64,000 nucleotides of DNA, from the NCBI RefSeq assembly GCF_004217215.1, contig NZ_SHKP01000004.1:280829-344828 (forward strand). The letters run 5' to 3'. Of this stretch, positions 36,341 to 46,020 are shown one piece after another. Each line of letters opens with the position of its first letter. Position 1 is the first letter of the stretch. Source of the stretch: Rivibacter subsaxonicus (lineage in GTDB: Bacteria > Pseudomonadota > Gammaproteobacteria > Burkholderiales > Burkholderiaceae_C). The notes beneath the pieces were generated by a model. The model did no database searches, had not been told where the DNA came from, and saw only the letters and a list, made by a program, of their open reading frames with translations. The position numbers and the translations under genes were made by a program.

Positions 36341-39300
36341 ATGCACGGGCTTGTGGGTCTCGAGTCGAGGTGGGGAGGCATTGCTGGTCGGACAGCGGCA
36401 TGCGCACTCGCCGTGCTCCTCGGCTCCTGCGGTGGTGGCGATGTGGAGCCCGACGGTGCGCAGAGCTCGGCAGCCTCGGGGCCTGCGCATGCGCTGGCGC
36501 TCGGAGCAGGCAGCACGATCCCTGCCGATGCCGGGACCAAGGGCATGTGGTCACAGGTCTACTCCTGGCCCCTGATCCCGATTCATGCGGTGCTCATGCC
36601 GGATGGTCGCGTCCTCAGCTACGGAACCGACGGTACGGGCAAGCAGACCGGCAACTTCATCTACGACGCCTGGGACTCGTCGGTCGATCCGAACCTCGGT
36701 CACCTGACCTTGCCCAACGGTACCGGCAGCGACCTGTTCTGCAGCTCGCAGGTGCTGTTGCCGCAATCGGATGTCAATGTCTTCATCGCCGGCGGTGACA
36801 ACTGGACCGGCACCAAGACCACGAACCGCGGCAACCCGAACACCGTGCAGTTCAACGGCTCGGCCAACACGCTGACGCGCACGGCCTCGATGAGCCGCGG
36901 CCGCTGGTACGCCACCTCGACCGTCATGCCCAACGGCGAGATCTTCGTGCAGGGTGGGCTCGATGGCGCCGATCGCGCGGAGGTGCGCGCCACCGACGGC
37001 AGCTTCCGCCTTTTCCCGGCCGACACCAGCATCCTCAGCTGGTACTACCCGCGCAACTTCGTCGCGCCCGACGGTCGCATCTTCGGCTTCGACGTCAACG
37101 GCACGATGTATTACATCGACGTCGGCGCCGGCACGCTGACTCGCACGGGCAGCTCGCTGACCGATGGTGCCCATCCGACCGGCATCGGCAGCAGCGTCGT
37201 GATGTTCAGGCCCGGGCGGCTGCTGCAGATGGGCGGCGCCTCGGGCGGCGCCTCGGTCATCGACATCAGCGGCGTGTCGCCGGTCATCACGTCCACGGCA
37301 CCGCTGTCCTCGCCGCGCTATTGGGTCAGTTCGACGGTGCTGCCCAACGGCCGTGTGCTGGCCACCGGTGGCGAGCGCAACAACCTCGGGCTGGTTGCCG
37401 ACGCCAACAACACGGCGGAGATCTGGGATCCGCAGACAGGCGGCTGGACCCAGGGTGCCGTCGGCAACAGGGCGCGCATGTATCACTCGATCGCGCTGTT
37501 GCTACCGGATGCCTCGGTGCTGGTCGGCGGTGGTGGTGCGCCCGGCGCGCTGGTCAACACCAACGTCGAGATCTACTACCCGCCCTACCTTTTCACGGCC
37601 GCCGGTGGGCTGGCGCCCCGGCCCGCAATCACGAGCGCACCGGGTACGGTGACGCCCGGCAAGGTCTTCGATCTCGACATTGCCGATGCCTCGCAGATCG
37701 GTCGCGTCGTGATGATCAAGACGGGAGCGATCACGCACAGTTTCGACCAGAGCGCACGCTTCATGGAGCTCGGGTTCACGCGCAGCGGCAATCGCCTGCG
37801 CGTACAGGCGCCGTCGCGCGGCACCGATGCGACTCCCGGCTACTACATGGTGTTCGTTCTCAATCAGGCGGGCGTGCCGTCGACGGCCAGGTTCGTGTTC
37901 GTGCCGGTCGCGGCCGGTCCCGACGTGGCAACGGCGCCCACGCTGGTCGCGCCGCCCGACCAGGACCTGGTGATCGGCCAGGCGCTGAGTCTGCAGCTGC
38001 AGGGTAGCGATCCGAACGGTGACACGCTCAGCTATGGCGCGACCGGGCTCCCACCCGGTGTGCAGGTCAATGCCGCGAGCGGGCTGATCAGCGGTGTGCC
38101 GTCGTCGGTCGGTACCTACGCGGTCGTGCTCAGTGTGTCGGACGGCGTCAACACCGCTTCGGTCAGCCGAACCTGGACCGTCAACAGCCAGGTGCCGCCG
38201 CAGATCAATCCGCTGTCTCCGGCACCGGCGGTGCTGGTTGGCGGTACAGCCACCTTCAGTGCGAGCGCGAGTGGGGTGGGGGTCAGGTACAAGTGGAATT
38301 TTGGTGACGGGACGGCGGAGACGGGATGGTCGACGAGCGGTGTGGCGAGCCACGCGTACACGTCGGCGGGGGTGTACTACGTGACGCTGAGCGTGAGCGA
38401 CAGTTATGGAGCGCTGCGCACGAAGACCTTCCTGCAGACGGTGCACCTGCCGCTGACGGCGCAGAAGCCGAGGGCCTCGAGCGCGGTGCTGAGCAACACC
38501 TCGCCGGCGGGCTTTGCGCGGGTGTGGGCGGTCAACCCCGACAACAACACGGTGAGCGCCTTCGAAGCGGGCAGCGGCGTGCGGCTGGCCGAGATCACGG
38601 TGGGGGCGGGGCCGCGCAGCATCGCGGCGGCGGCCGACGGCAAGCTGTGGGTCAGCAACAAGCTCGACGCCACGGTCAGCGTCATCGACCCGAGCAGCCT
38701 GAGCGTGGTGCAGACCCTGGCGCTGCCGCGGGCCTCGCAGCCGCACGGCATCGCGATGTCACCGAGCGGAGCCGAAGCCTTCATCGCGCTGGAAGCCACC
38801 GGCAAGCTGCTGAGATACTCGACCAGCAGCTACAGCCAGACCGGCATCGCCACGGTCGGGCTCAACGCGCGCCACGTGTCGGTCTCGGCCGATGGTGCGC
38901 GCGTGTACGTCACGCGCTTCATCACGCCACCGCTGCCGGGCGAGAGCACCGCCACGGTCAGCCCGACGGCGGCCACCGGAGGCGAAGTCGTGCTGGTCAG
39001 CGCGGCCGGCATGAGCGTGACCAAGACCATCGTGCTGCGCCACAGCGACCGCATCGATGCCGAGAACCAGGGCGCGGGCATTCCCAACTACCTCGGAGCG
39101 GCCGCCATCTCGCCCGACGACAGCCAGATCTGGGTGCCCTCCAAGCAGGACAACATCAAGCGCGGCAGCCTGCGCGATGGCAACCCGCTGAACTTCCAGA
39201 ACAGCGTGCGCGCGATCAGCTCGCGCATCGTGGTGGCCACCGGTGACGAAGACCTCACTGCGCGCATCGACCACGACAACGCCAGCGTGGCCAGCGCCGC

Positions 39301-42300
39301 GGTGTTCGACGCCAAGGGCGTCTACCTGTTCGTGGCGCTGGAGACCAGCCGCGAAGTGGCGGTGCTCGACGCGCATTCCAGGCGCGAACTGTTCCGCCTG
39401 GACGTCGGCCTGGCGCCGCAGGCGCTGGCGCTGTCGCCCGACGGCCTGAAGCTCTACGTCCACAACTTCATGGGGCGCAGCATCAGCGCCTTCGACCTGA
39501 GCCCGCTGCTCAGCCAGGGGCTCGAGCAGATCAGCGCGGTGGGCACCTGGGGTGCGGTCGGCACCGAGAAGCTCAGCCCCAGCGTGCTGCGCGGCAAGCA
39601 ACTGTTCTACGACGCACGCGACACCCGGCTGGCGCGCGACCGCTACCTCAGCTGCGCCAGCTGCCACGAGGATGGCGGGCAAGACGGGCGGGTGTGGGAC
39701 ATGAGCTCGCTGGGCGAGGGGCTGCGCAACACCATCGGCCTGCGCAGCAAGGGCGCCGGGCAGGGCTTCCGGCACTGGTCGGCCAACTTCGACGAAAGCC
39801 AGGACTTCGAAGGCCAGATCCGGGCGCTGGCCGGCGGCAGCGGGTTGATGAGCGATGCCGACTTCAACGCCGGCACGCGCAGCCAGCCGCTGGGCACCCG
39901 CAAGGCCGGGCTGAGCTCGGACCTGGATGCACTGGCGGCCTACCTGGGCTCGCTGACGACGCTCAGCAAGAACCCCAACCGCAGCGCCGCCGGCGCCAAC
40001 TCCAGCGCCGGCGTGGCCGGGCGTGCGGTGTTCCAGGCCAAGAACTGCGCCTCGTGCCACGCCGGCAGTGCCTTCACCGGCTCGGGCAACTTCACGCCGG
40101 CCAGCATCGGCACCATCAAGGCCACCAGCGGCCAGCGTCTGGGCGGGGCACTGACGGCCATCGACGTGCCCACGCTGCGCGATCTGTGGGCCAGCGCGCC
40201 CTACCTGCACGACGGCTCGGCGCCGACGCTGCAGGCGGCCGTCAGCGCGCACGCCAACGTGAGCCTCACCAGCACCGAACTGAGCAACCTGGCGGTGTAC
40301 CTGGGCGAGATCGGCTCGGAGGACTCGGCCGCGCCGCAGGCGGTGGGGGCCGGCACCGGGCTCAAGGGCGAGTACTTCGCCAACACCACGCTCAGCGGCA
40401 GCCCGGTGCTCACGCGCACCGAGCAGGTCGCCTTCACCTGGGGCACGGCATCGCCGGGCACCGGGGTGCCGGTCGACAACTACTCGGTGCGCTGGACCGG
40501 TAGCGTGCAGGCGCCGGCCACCGGCACCTACCGCTTCCAGACCCGGGCCGACGATGGTGTGCGGCTGTGGGTGAACGGCCAGCTGATGATCGACAAGTGG
40601 GTGGTGCGCAGCCAGACCACCGATACCGGCCCCGAGATCAACCTCGAGGCCGGACAGCGCTACTCGGTGCGCCTCGAGTACTTCAAGTCCACCGGATCCT
40701 CCGATGTCAGGCTCGTGTGGCAGGCCGCGGGCCTTGCCCCGGTCTATGCCGTCATCGCCAAGGACCGGTTGTTCGCTACGCTCGTGCCTTTGCTCAGTGC
40801 ACCGCCTGACCAGATCGTGACGGTCGGCCAGACGATCAACCTCCAGCTTCAGGGCAATGATCCCGAAGGCGATTCCCTGAGCTATGGCGCCACCGGCTTG
40901 CCACCGGGCTTGGTGCTCGATGCGCTCACCGGTCGTATCAGCGGCCAGCCGACCACCACCGGCACCTTCAACGTGGTGTTCAGCGCCTCGGACGGCAGTA
41001 CCGGTGCGACGGCTGCGCGGGTCTGGGTGGTCAATCCAGCCTCCGCCGTCGAGATCGGCACGATCACTCCACCTGCCGACGCAGTGGTTTCCGGTACAGC
41101 CACCTTCAGTGCGAGCGCGAGTGGGGTGGGGGTCAGGTACAAGTGGAATTTTGGTGACGGGACGGCGGAGACGGGATGGTCGACGAGCGGTGTGGCGAGC
41201 CACGCGTACACGTCGGCGGGGGTGTACTACGTGACGCTGAGCGTGAGCGACAGTTATGGAGCGCTGCGCACGAAGACCTTCCTGCAGACGGTGCACCTGC
41301 CGCTGACGGCGCAGAAGCCGAGGGCCTCGAGCGCGGTGCTGAGCAACACCTCGCCGGCGGGCTTTGCGCGGGTGTGGGCGGTCAACCCCGACAACAACAC
41401 GGTGAGCGCCTTCGAAGCGGGCAGCGGCGTGCGGCTGGCCGAGATCACGGTGGGGGCGGGGCCGCGCAGCATCGCGGCGGCGGCCGACGGCAAGCTGTGG
41501 GTCAGCAACAAGCTCGACGCCACGGTCAGCGTCATCGACCCGAGCAGCCTGAGCGTGGTGCAGACCCTGGCGCTGCCGCGGGCCTCGCAGCCGCACGGCA
41601 TCGCGATGTCACCGAGCGGAGCCGAAGCCTTCATCGCGCTGGAAGCCACCGGCAAGCTGCTGAGATACTCGACCAGCAGCTACAGCCAGACCGGCATCGC
41701 CACGGTCGGGCTCAACGCGCGCCACGTGTCGGTCTCGGCCGATGGTGCGCGCGTGTACGTCACGCGCTTCATCACGCCACCGCTGCCGGGCGAGAGCACC
41801 GCCACGGTCAGCCCGACGGCGGCCACCGGAGGCGAAGTCGTGCTGGTCAGCGCGGCCGGCATGAGCGTGACCAAGACCATCGTGCTGCGCCACAGCGACC
41901 GCATCGATGCCGAGAACCAGGGCGCGGGCATTCCCAACTACCTCGGAGCGGCCGCCATCTCGCCCGACGACAGCCAGATCTGGGTGCCCTCCAAGCAGGA
42001 CAACATCAAGCGCGGCAGCCTGCGCGATGGCAACCCGCTGAACTTCCAGAACAGCGTGCGCGCGATCAGCTCGCGCATCGTGGTGGCCACCGGTGACGAA
42101 GACCTCACTGCGCGCATCGACCACGACAACGCCAGCGTGGCCAGCGCCGCGGTGTTCGACGCCAAGGGCGTCTACCTGTTCGTGGCGCTGGAGACCAGCC
42201 GCGAAGTGGCGGTGCTCGACGCGCATTCCAGGCGCGAACTGTTCCGCCTGGACGTCGGCCTGGCGCCGCAGGCGCTGGCGCTGTCGCCCGACGGCCTGAA

Positions 42301-43633
42301 GCTCTACGTCCACAACTTCATGGGGCGCAGCATCAGCGCCTTCGACCTGAGCCCGCTGCTCAGCCAGGGGCTCGAGCAGATCAGCGCGGTGGGCACCTGG
42401 GGTGCGGTCGGCACCGAGAAGCTCAGCCCCAGCGTGCTGCGCGGCAAGCAACTGTTCTACGACGCACGCGACACCCGGCTGGCGCGCGACCGCTACCTCA
42501 GCTGCGCCAGCTGCCACGAGGATGGCGGGCAAGACGGGCGGGTGTGGGACATGAGCTCGCTGGGCGAGGGGCTGCGCAACACCATCGGCCTGCGCAGCAA
42601 GGGCGCCGGGCAGGGCTTCCGGCACTGGTCGGCCAACTTCGACGAAAGCCAGGACTTCGAAGGCCAGATCCGGGCGCTGGCCGGCGGCAGCGGGTTGATG
42701 AGCGATGCCGACTTCAACGCCGGCACGCGCAGCCAGCCGCTGGGCACCCGCAAGGCCGGGCTGAGCTCGGACCTGGATGCACTGGCGGCCTACCTGGGCT
42801 CGCTGACGACGCTCAGCAAGAACCCCAACCGCAGCGCCGCCGGCGCCAACTCCAGCGCCGGCGTGGCCGGGCGTGCGGTGTTCCAGGCCAAGAACTGCGC
42901 CTCGTGCCACGCCGGCAGTGCCTTCACCGGCTCGGGCAACTTCACGCCGGCCAGCATCGGCACCATCAAGGCCACCAGCGGCCAGCGTCTGGGCGGGGCA
43001 CTGACGGCCATCGACGTGCCCACGCTGCGCGATCTGTGGGCCAGCGCGCCCTACCTGCACGACGGCTCGGCGCCGACGCTGCAGGCGGCCGTCAGCGCGC
43101 ACGCCAACGTGAGCCTCACCAGCACCGAACTGAGCAACCTGGCGGTGTACCTGGGCGAGATCGGCTCGGAGGACTCGGCCGCGCCGCAGGCGGTGGGGGC
43201 CGGCACCGGGCTCAAGGGCGAGTACTTCGCCAACACCACGCTCAGCGGCAGCCCGGTGCTCACGCGCACCGAGCAGGTCGCCTTCACCTGGGGCACGGCA
43301 TCGCCGGGCACCGGGGTGCCGGTCGACAACTACTCGGTGCGCTGGACCGGTAGCGTGCAGGCGCCGGCCACCGGCACCTACCGCTTCCAGACCCGGGCCG
43401 ACGATGGTGTGCGGCTGTGGGTGAACGGCCAGCTGATGATCGACAAGTGGGTGGTGCGCAGCCAGACCACCGATACCGGCCCCGAGATCAACCTCGAGGC
43501 CGGACAGCGCTACTCGGTGCGCCTCGAGTACTTCAAGTCCACCGGATCCTCCGATGTCAGGCTCGTGTGGCTCGCGCCGGGGAACGCGCCGCTCTACGGG
43601 ATCATTCTTGCGCCGTGGCTGTCTGCCGACTGA
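36341..43633 (+). CDS. Secreted copper-radical oxidase with duplicated PKD/propeller/di-heme/PA14 modules
   Basis: 2430 residues from ATG 36341 (AGGGG upstream). Lipobox LLGSC (Cys30). Residues 60-400 are a kelch-type galactose/glyoxal-oxidase domain and 425-525 its DUF1929 early-set domain. All copper-radical residues are present: Cys134 (FCSS), Tyr190 (RWYAT), Tyr381-His382 (MYHSIALLLP) and His466 (THSFD). Then come a putative Ig domain, PKD (640-715), a YVTN-like propeller (730-1085), a di-heme cytochrome c region with CASCH at 1105 and 1236, and PA14 (1340-1460). After a second Ig domain the module repeats at 1585-2410 (hemes at 2055 and 2186). Last gene of the forward eps block, so probably acts on the polymer. 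Confidence 0.85.
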   Translation: MHGLVGLESRWGGIAGRTAACALAVLLGSCGGGDVEPDGAQSSAASGPAHALALGAGSTIPADAGTKGMWSQVYSWPLIPIHAVLMPDGRVLSYGTDGTGKQTGNFIYDAWDSSVDPNLGHLTLPNGTGSDLFCSSQVLLPQSDVNVFIAGGDNWTGTKTTNRGNPNTVQFNGSANTLTRTASMSRGRWYATSTVMPNGEIFVQGGLDGADRAEVRATDGSFRLFPADTSILSWYYPRNFVAPDGRIFGFDVNGTMYYIDVGAGTLTRTGSSLTDGAHPTGIGSSVVMFRPGRLLQMGGASGGASVIDISGVSPVITSTAPLSSPRYWVSSTVLPNGRVLATGGERNNLGLVADANNTAEIWDPQTGGWTQGAVGNRARMYHSIALLLPDASVLVGGGGAPGALVNTNVEIYYPPYLFTAAGGLAPRPAITSAPGTVTPGKVFDLDIADASQIGRVVMIKTGAITHSFDQSARFMELGFTRSGNRLRVQAPSRGTDATPGYYMVFVLNQAGVPSTARFVFVPVAAGPDVATAPTLVAPPDQDLVIGQALSLQLQGSDPNGDTLSYGATGLPPGVQVNAASGLISGVPSSVGTYAVVLSVSDGVNTASVSRTWTVNSQVPPQINPLSPAPAVLVGGTATFSASASGVGVRYKWNFGDGTAETGWSTSGVASHAYTSAGVYYVTLSVSDSYGALRTKTFLQTVHLPLTAQKPRASSAVLSNTSPAGFARVWAVNPDNNTVSAFEAGSGVRLAEITVGAGPRSIAAAADGKLWVSNKLDATVSVIDPSSLSVVQTLALPRASQPHGIAMSPSGAEAFIALEATGKLLRYSTSSYSQTGIATVGLNARHVSVSADGARVYVTRFITPPLPGESTATVSPTAATGGEVVLVSAAGMSVTKTIVLRHSDRIDAENQGAGIPNYLGAAAISPDDSQIWVPSKQDNIKRGSLRDGNPLNFQNSVRAISSRIVVATGDEDLTARIDHDNASVASAAVFDAKGVYLFVALETSREVAVLDAHSRRELFRLDVGLAPQALALSPDGLKLYVHNFMGRSISAFDLSPLLSQGLEQISAVGTWGAVGTEKLSPSVLRGKQLFYDARDTRLARDRYLSCASCHEDGGQDGRVWDMSSLGEGLRNTIGLRSKGAGQGFRHWSANFDESQDFEGQIRALAGGSGLMSDADFNAGTRSQPLGTRKAGLSSDLDALAAYLGSLTTLSKNPNRSAAGANSSAGVAGRAVFQAKNCASCHAGSAFTGSGNFTPASIGTIKATSGQRLGGALTAIDVPTLRDLWASAPYLHDGSAPTLQAAVSAHANVSLTSTELSNLAVYLGEIGSEDSAAPQAVGAGTGLKGEYFANTTLSGSPVLTRTEQVAFTWGTASPGTGVPVDNYSVRWTGSVQAPATGTYRFQTRADDGVRLWVNGQLMIDKWVVRSQTTDTGPEINLEAGQRYSVRLEYFKSTGSSDVRLVWQAAGLAPVYAVIAKDRLFATLVPLLSAPPDQIVTVGQTINLQLQGNDPEGDSLSYGATGLPPGLVLDALTGRISGQPTTTGTFNVVFSASDGSTGATAARVWVVNPASAVEIGTITPPADAVVSGTATFSASASGVGVRYKWNFGDGTAETGWSTSGVASHAYTSAGVYYVTLSVSDSYGALRTKTFLQTVHLPLTAQKPRASSAVLSNTSPAGFARVWAVNPDNNTVSAFEAGSGVRLAEITVGAGPRSIAAAADGKLWVSNKLDATVSVIDPSSLSVVQTLALPRASQPHGIAMSPSGAEAFIALEATGKLLRYSTSSYSQTGIATVGLNARHVSVSADGARVYVTRFITPPLPGESTATVSPTAATGGEVVLVSAAGMSVTKTIVLRHSDRIDAENQGAGIPNYLGAAAISPDDSQIWVPSKQDNIKRGSLRDGNPLNFQNSVRAISSRIVVATGDEDLTARIDHDNASVASAAVFDAKGVYLFVALETSREVAVLDAHSRRELFRLDVGLAPQALALSPDGLKLYVHNFMGRSISAFDLSPLLSQGLEQISAVGTWGAVGTEKLSPSVLRGKQLFYDARDTRLARDRYLSCASCHEDGGQDGRVWDMSSLGEGLRNTIGLRSKGAGQGFRHWSANFDESQDFEGQIRALAGGSGLMSDADFNAGTRSQPLGTRKAGLSSDLDALAAYLGSLTTLSKNPNRSAAGANSSAGVAGRAVFQAKNCASCHAGSAFTGSGNFTPASIGTIKATSGQRLGGALTAIDVPTLRDLWASAPYLHDGSAPTLQAAVSAHANVSLTSTELSNLAVYLGEIGSEDSAAPQAVGAGTGLKGEYFANTTLSGSPVLTRTEQVAFTWGTASPGTGVPVDNYSVRWTGSVQAPATGTYRFQTRADDGVRLWVNGQLMIDKWVVRSQTTDTGPEINLEAGQRYSVRLEYFKSTGSSDVRLVWLAPGNAPLYGIILAPWLSAD
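38243..40720 (+). repeat. 2478-base direct repeat, copy 1
   Basis: Identical in every stretch I compared to 41093-43570 (offset 2850 bases, in frame). It encodes 826 residues covering PKD, propeller, di-heme and PA14 domains. Preceding Ig-domain DNA differs strongly between the two units, so identity begins and ends sharply. Confidence 0.93.
41093..43570 (+). repeat. 2478-base direct repeat, copy 2
   Basis: Second copy of the module at 38243-40720. After it the sequence diverges at once into a different tail (LAPGNAPLYGIILAPW versus QAAGLAPVYAVIAKDR). Confidence 0.93.
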
Positions 43634-44759
43634 AGCGGGGATGACGCCGGCAGGCTTCGTCGACCACCTCGGCGATGCGCCGCCGGAACACCGCTTCGTC
43701 GAACTGCAGCGCGTGCTCCCGGCAGGCCTGAGGGCTGAAGCGCGGCGCCAGGGCTTCGAAGCGATCGACCGCGGCACGTATCGCGTCGACGGTCTGCGCC
43801 TCGAAGAACATCCCGGTCGGATGCGATGAGCTTTCGGGCGGCAGGACCGTATCGCGCGCACCGCCACGGCCGTAGGCGATGACCGGCGTGCCGCAGGCCT
43901 GCACCTCGACCGGCATGATGCCGAAGTCCTCCTCGGCCGCGAACACGAAGGCTTTCGCTGCCTGCATGTGGCGACGCAACTCGGCATGCGGCTGGTAGCC
44001 CAGCACCTCGATGTTGGGCGCGGCCAGCGCGCGCACGCGCTGCAACTCGGGCCCCTCGCCGATCACGACAAGCCGGCGCCCGGGCATGCCGGCGAAGGCC
44101 TCGACGATCAACGGCATCTGCTTGTACGGAACCATCCGTGAAGCGCAAAGGTAGTAGTCCTGCTTCTGCTCCTGCAGCGGGAAGGCATCGATCTCGACCG
44201 GCGGGTGGACCACCACGCTGTCGCGTCCGTAGACCTTGCGGATGCGCCGCGCGATGAACTCGGAGTTGGCTACGAACTGGTCGACGCCGGCTGCGGTGCG
44301 GTAGTCCCAGATGCGAATCCGGTGCAGCAGCCAGCGCGCCAGCCAGGCCTTGGGTCCACCGAGCAGACCCGATTCACGAAGGTACTGGTGCTGCAGGTCC
44401 CAGGCGTAGCGGATCGGCGAGTGCACGTAGCTCACGTGCACCTGGTCAGGACCGGTCAGCACGCCCTTGGCGACCGCGTGCGAGCTCGAGATCACGAGGT
44501 CGTAGCTGCTGAGGTCGAGTTGCTCGACGGCCAGCGGCATCAATGGCAACAGAGAGCGGTAGCGCGTGCGTGCGCCCGGGAAGTTCTGCAGGAACGTGGT
44601 GCGTGCGTGCCGACCGCCGATGTGGGCTCGATCGGCCTCGCTGTAGAAGTCGATCAGCGCAAACAAGTCGGCCTGCGGCCAGACCTGTAGCAACTGCTCG
44701 ACGACGCGTTCCGAGCCGGCCCGCGTGACCAGCCATTCGTGGACGATCGCAACTCGCAA
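43602..44759 (-). CDS. Glycosyltransferase, GT4 (WbaZ-like)
   Basis: 385 residues. Starts MRVAIVHEWLVTRAGSERVVEQLLQ and has VHSPIRYAWDLQHQYL, FVANSEFIARRIRKVYGRDSVVVHPPV and EEDFGIMPVEVQACGTPVIAYGRGGARDTV with the GT4 E-x7-E motif. Similar enzymes are mannosyltransferases such as WbaZ; with manC nearby, GDP-mannose is a reasonable donor but not proven. Its 3' end overlaps that of the convergent oxidase gene by 32 bases. It is the last gene of the reverse block, 16 bases after the next GT. Confidence 0.87.
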   Translation of the reverse strand: MRVAIVHEWLVTRAGSERVVEQLLQVWPQADLFALIDFYSEADRAHIGGRHARTTFLQNFPGARTRYRSLLPLMPLAVEQLDLSSYDLVISSSHAVAKGVLTGPDQVHVSYVHSPIRYAWDLQHQYLRESGLLGGPKAWLARWLLHRIRIWDYRTAAGVDQFVANSEFIARRIRKVYGRDSVVVHPPVEIDAFPLQEQKQDYYLCASRMVPYKQMPLIVEAFAGMPGRRLVVIGEGPELQRVRALAAPNIEVLGYQPHAELRRHMQAAKAFVFAAEEDFGIMPVEVQACGTPVIAYGRGGARDTVLPPESSSHPTGMFFEAQTVDAIRAAVDRFEALAPRFSPQACREHALQFDEAVFRRRIAEVVDEACRRHPRFSRQTATAQE

Positions 44760-44775
44760 CGCGTACCCCTTCGCT

Positions 44776-45885
44776 TCAGTCGATGGTCGCGCTCATGAAG
44801 CGCTGCCTCAGGCCTTCCAGCAAGGCACGTGCCGCGACGTCCCAGCGCAGTTCGGCGGCGCGCTCCAGCGAGCGACGCCGCAGCTCGGCCTGCAGCGTGG
44901 CGTCGCCTAGCACGCGCTCGATGAGCCGAGCCAGTGCGGCAGGGTCGTGCGGATCGAAGTGCAGCGCGGCGCCACCGCAGGTTTCACGCAGCACCGCGAT
45001 GTCGGAGGCCAGCACCGGGCAGCCGCAGGCCATCGCCTCGACCGGTGGCAGGCCGAAGCCCTCGTAGAGCGAAGGAAAGACGAAGCAGGCCGCGCCCTGG
45101 TAGAGCGCCTTCAGTTCGCCGTCGTCGACGAAACCGGCACGCTTGACGACGGCCGGCAGCGTGCTGGCGTCGGTGCCGAAGACGCGCGGGTCGATGCTGC
45201 CGGCAATCACGACATCGAAGTTCGGCTGGTCGAGGCGGCGCATGGCCTCGACCAGCAGATCGAAGTTCTTGTGGGGCGCCAGGCTGCCGACCGCCAGCAC
45301 GTAGGGCCTGGTGCTGGTTCCGAGCCGGGTGTGGATGCGCTGGTCGGCCTCGATGCGCGTCATGTGCTCGCAGCCCTCGGTGACCACCACCGGCGGCCGG
45401 GGGGGGCGGCAGTGTTCGAGGATCTCGCTGGCTGAGAAGGACGACACCGTGAACAGCCCCTGGCTACGCCGGCACAGCCAGGGAATGGCGAGCCGGTACC
45501 AGGCGCGAAAGCCGCGCGAGTAGGACTGCGGGACCCGCACCGGCGCGATGTCGTGCACCACGACAGCCTGCTTGCGCAGGCGCAGCGGAGCCACATTGCA
45601 AAGGTTGACCAGCACGCGATCGCCGACCACGCGTGGCAGATGCAGTTGCTCCCAGCCGATGCCGCCGGCCTCGCCGCTGCGCTCGATCGCGATCGAGTGC
45701 AGCGCCGGCAGATCGCTTGCGGTCGTCGGAACGACCAGGGTCCATGCTGTGCCGGCGGTGAGCGGGTCCCCGGCGCGGATCAGCTCGTCCAGGGCCTGGA
45801 CAAGTTCGCGCGCGAAGCGATCGACACCGGTGGCGCGCCGGGTCAGGAAGCGACCGTTGATCAGGAAGGACGTGGGTGGAGTCAA
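44776..45885 (-). CDS. Glycosyltransferase, GT4 (group 1)
   Basis: 369 residues if begun at TTG 45885. The open frame extends to GTG 45999, but the hairpin at 45969-45995 sits there, so an upstream start is unlikely; no ATG exists in the N-terminal part. Motifs: FLINGRFLTRRATGVDRFARELV, PYVLAVGSLAPHKNFDLLVEAM, FVFPSLYEGFGLPPVEAMACGCPVLAS. The start codon is the least certain part. Probably makes an operon with the following GT. Confidence 0.82.
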   Translation of the reverse strand: MTPPTSFLINGRFLTRRATGVDRFARELVQALDELIRAGDPLTAGTAWTLVVPTTASDLPALHSIAIERSGEAGGIGWEQLHLPRVVGDRVLVNLCNVAPLRLRKQAVVVHDIAPVRVPQSYSRGFRAWYRLAIPWLCRRSQGLFTVSSFSASEILEHCRPPRPPVVVTEGCEHMTRIEADQRIHTRLGTSTRPYVLAVGSLAPHKNFDLLVEAMRRLDQPNFDVVIAGSIDPRVFGTDASTLPAVVKRAGFVDDGELKALYQGAACFVFPSLYEGFGLPPVEAMACGCPVLASDIAVLRETCGGAALHFDPHDPAALARLIERVLGDATLQAELRRRSLERAAELRWDVAARALLEGLRQRFMSATID

Positions 45886-45968
45886 GCGCGCCTGGAGATC
45901 GTGCCGCCTCGCCTCGAGGCCGGGCTCAGTGTACGGGCAAGCGTCGCGACAACAGGCCCCCGAAACGA

Positions 45969-45995
45969 AGACGGGCCACCCGCAGGTGGCCCGTC
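45969..45995 (-). terminator. Intrinsic terminator after the pectate-lyase-like gene
   Basis: An inverted repeat GACGGGCCACC/GGTGGCCCGTC forms an 11-base-pair stem with a short loop, 26 bases past the stop of the reverse-strand lyase gene; TTCGTTT follows on that strand. Confidence 0.7.
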
Positions 45996-46020
45996 GCACG
46001 ACAGGAGGAGTCGGCGTCGA

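Noticed and set aside
38759-43987. Long minus-strand frames opposite the oxidase gene (945 and 792 codons)
   Set aside because: They repeat with the duplication, have shadow composition and no fold; the plus strand has clear domains and heme motifs.
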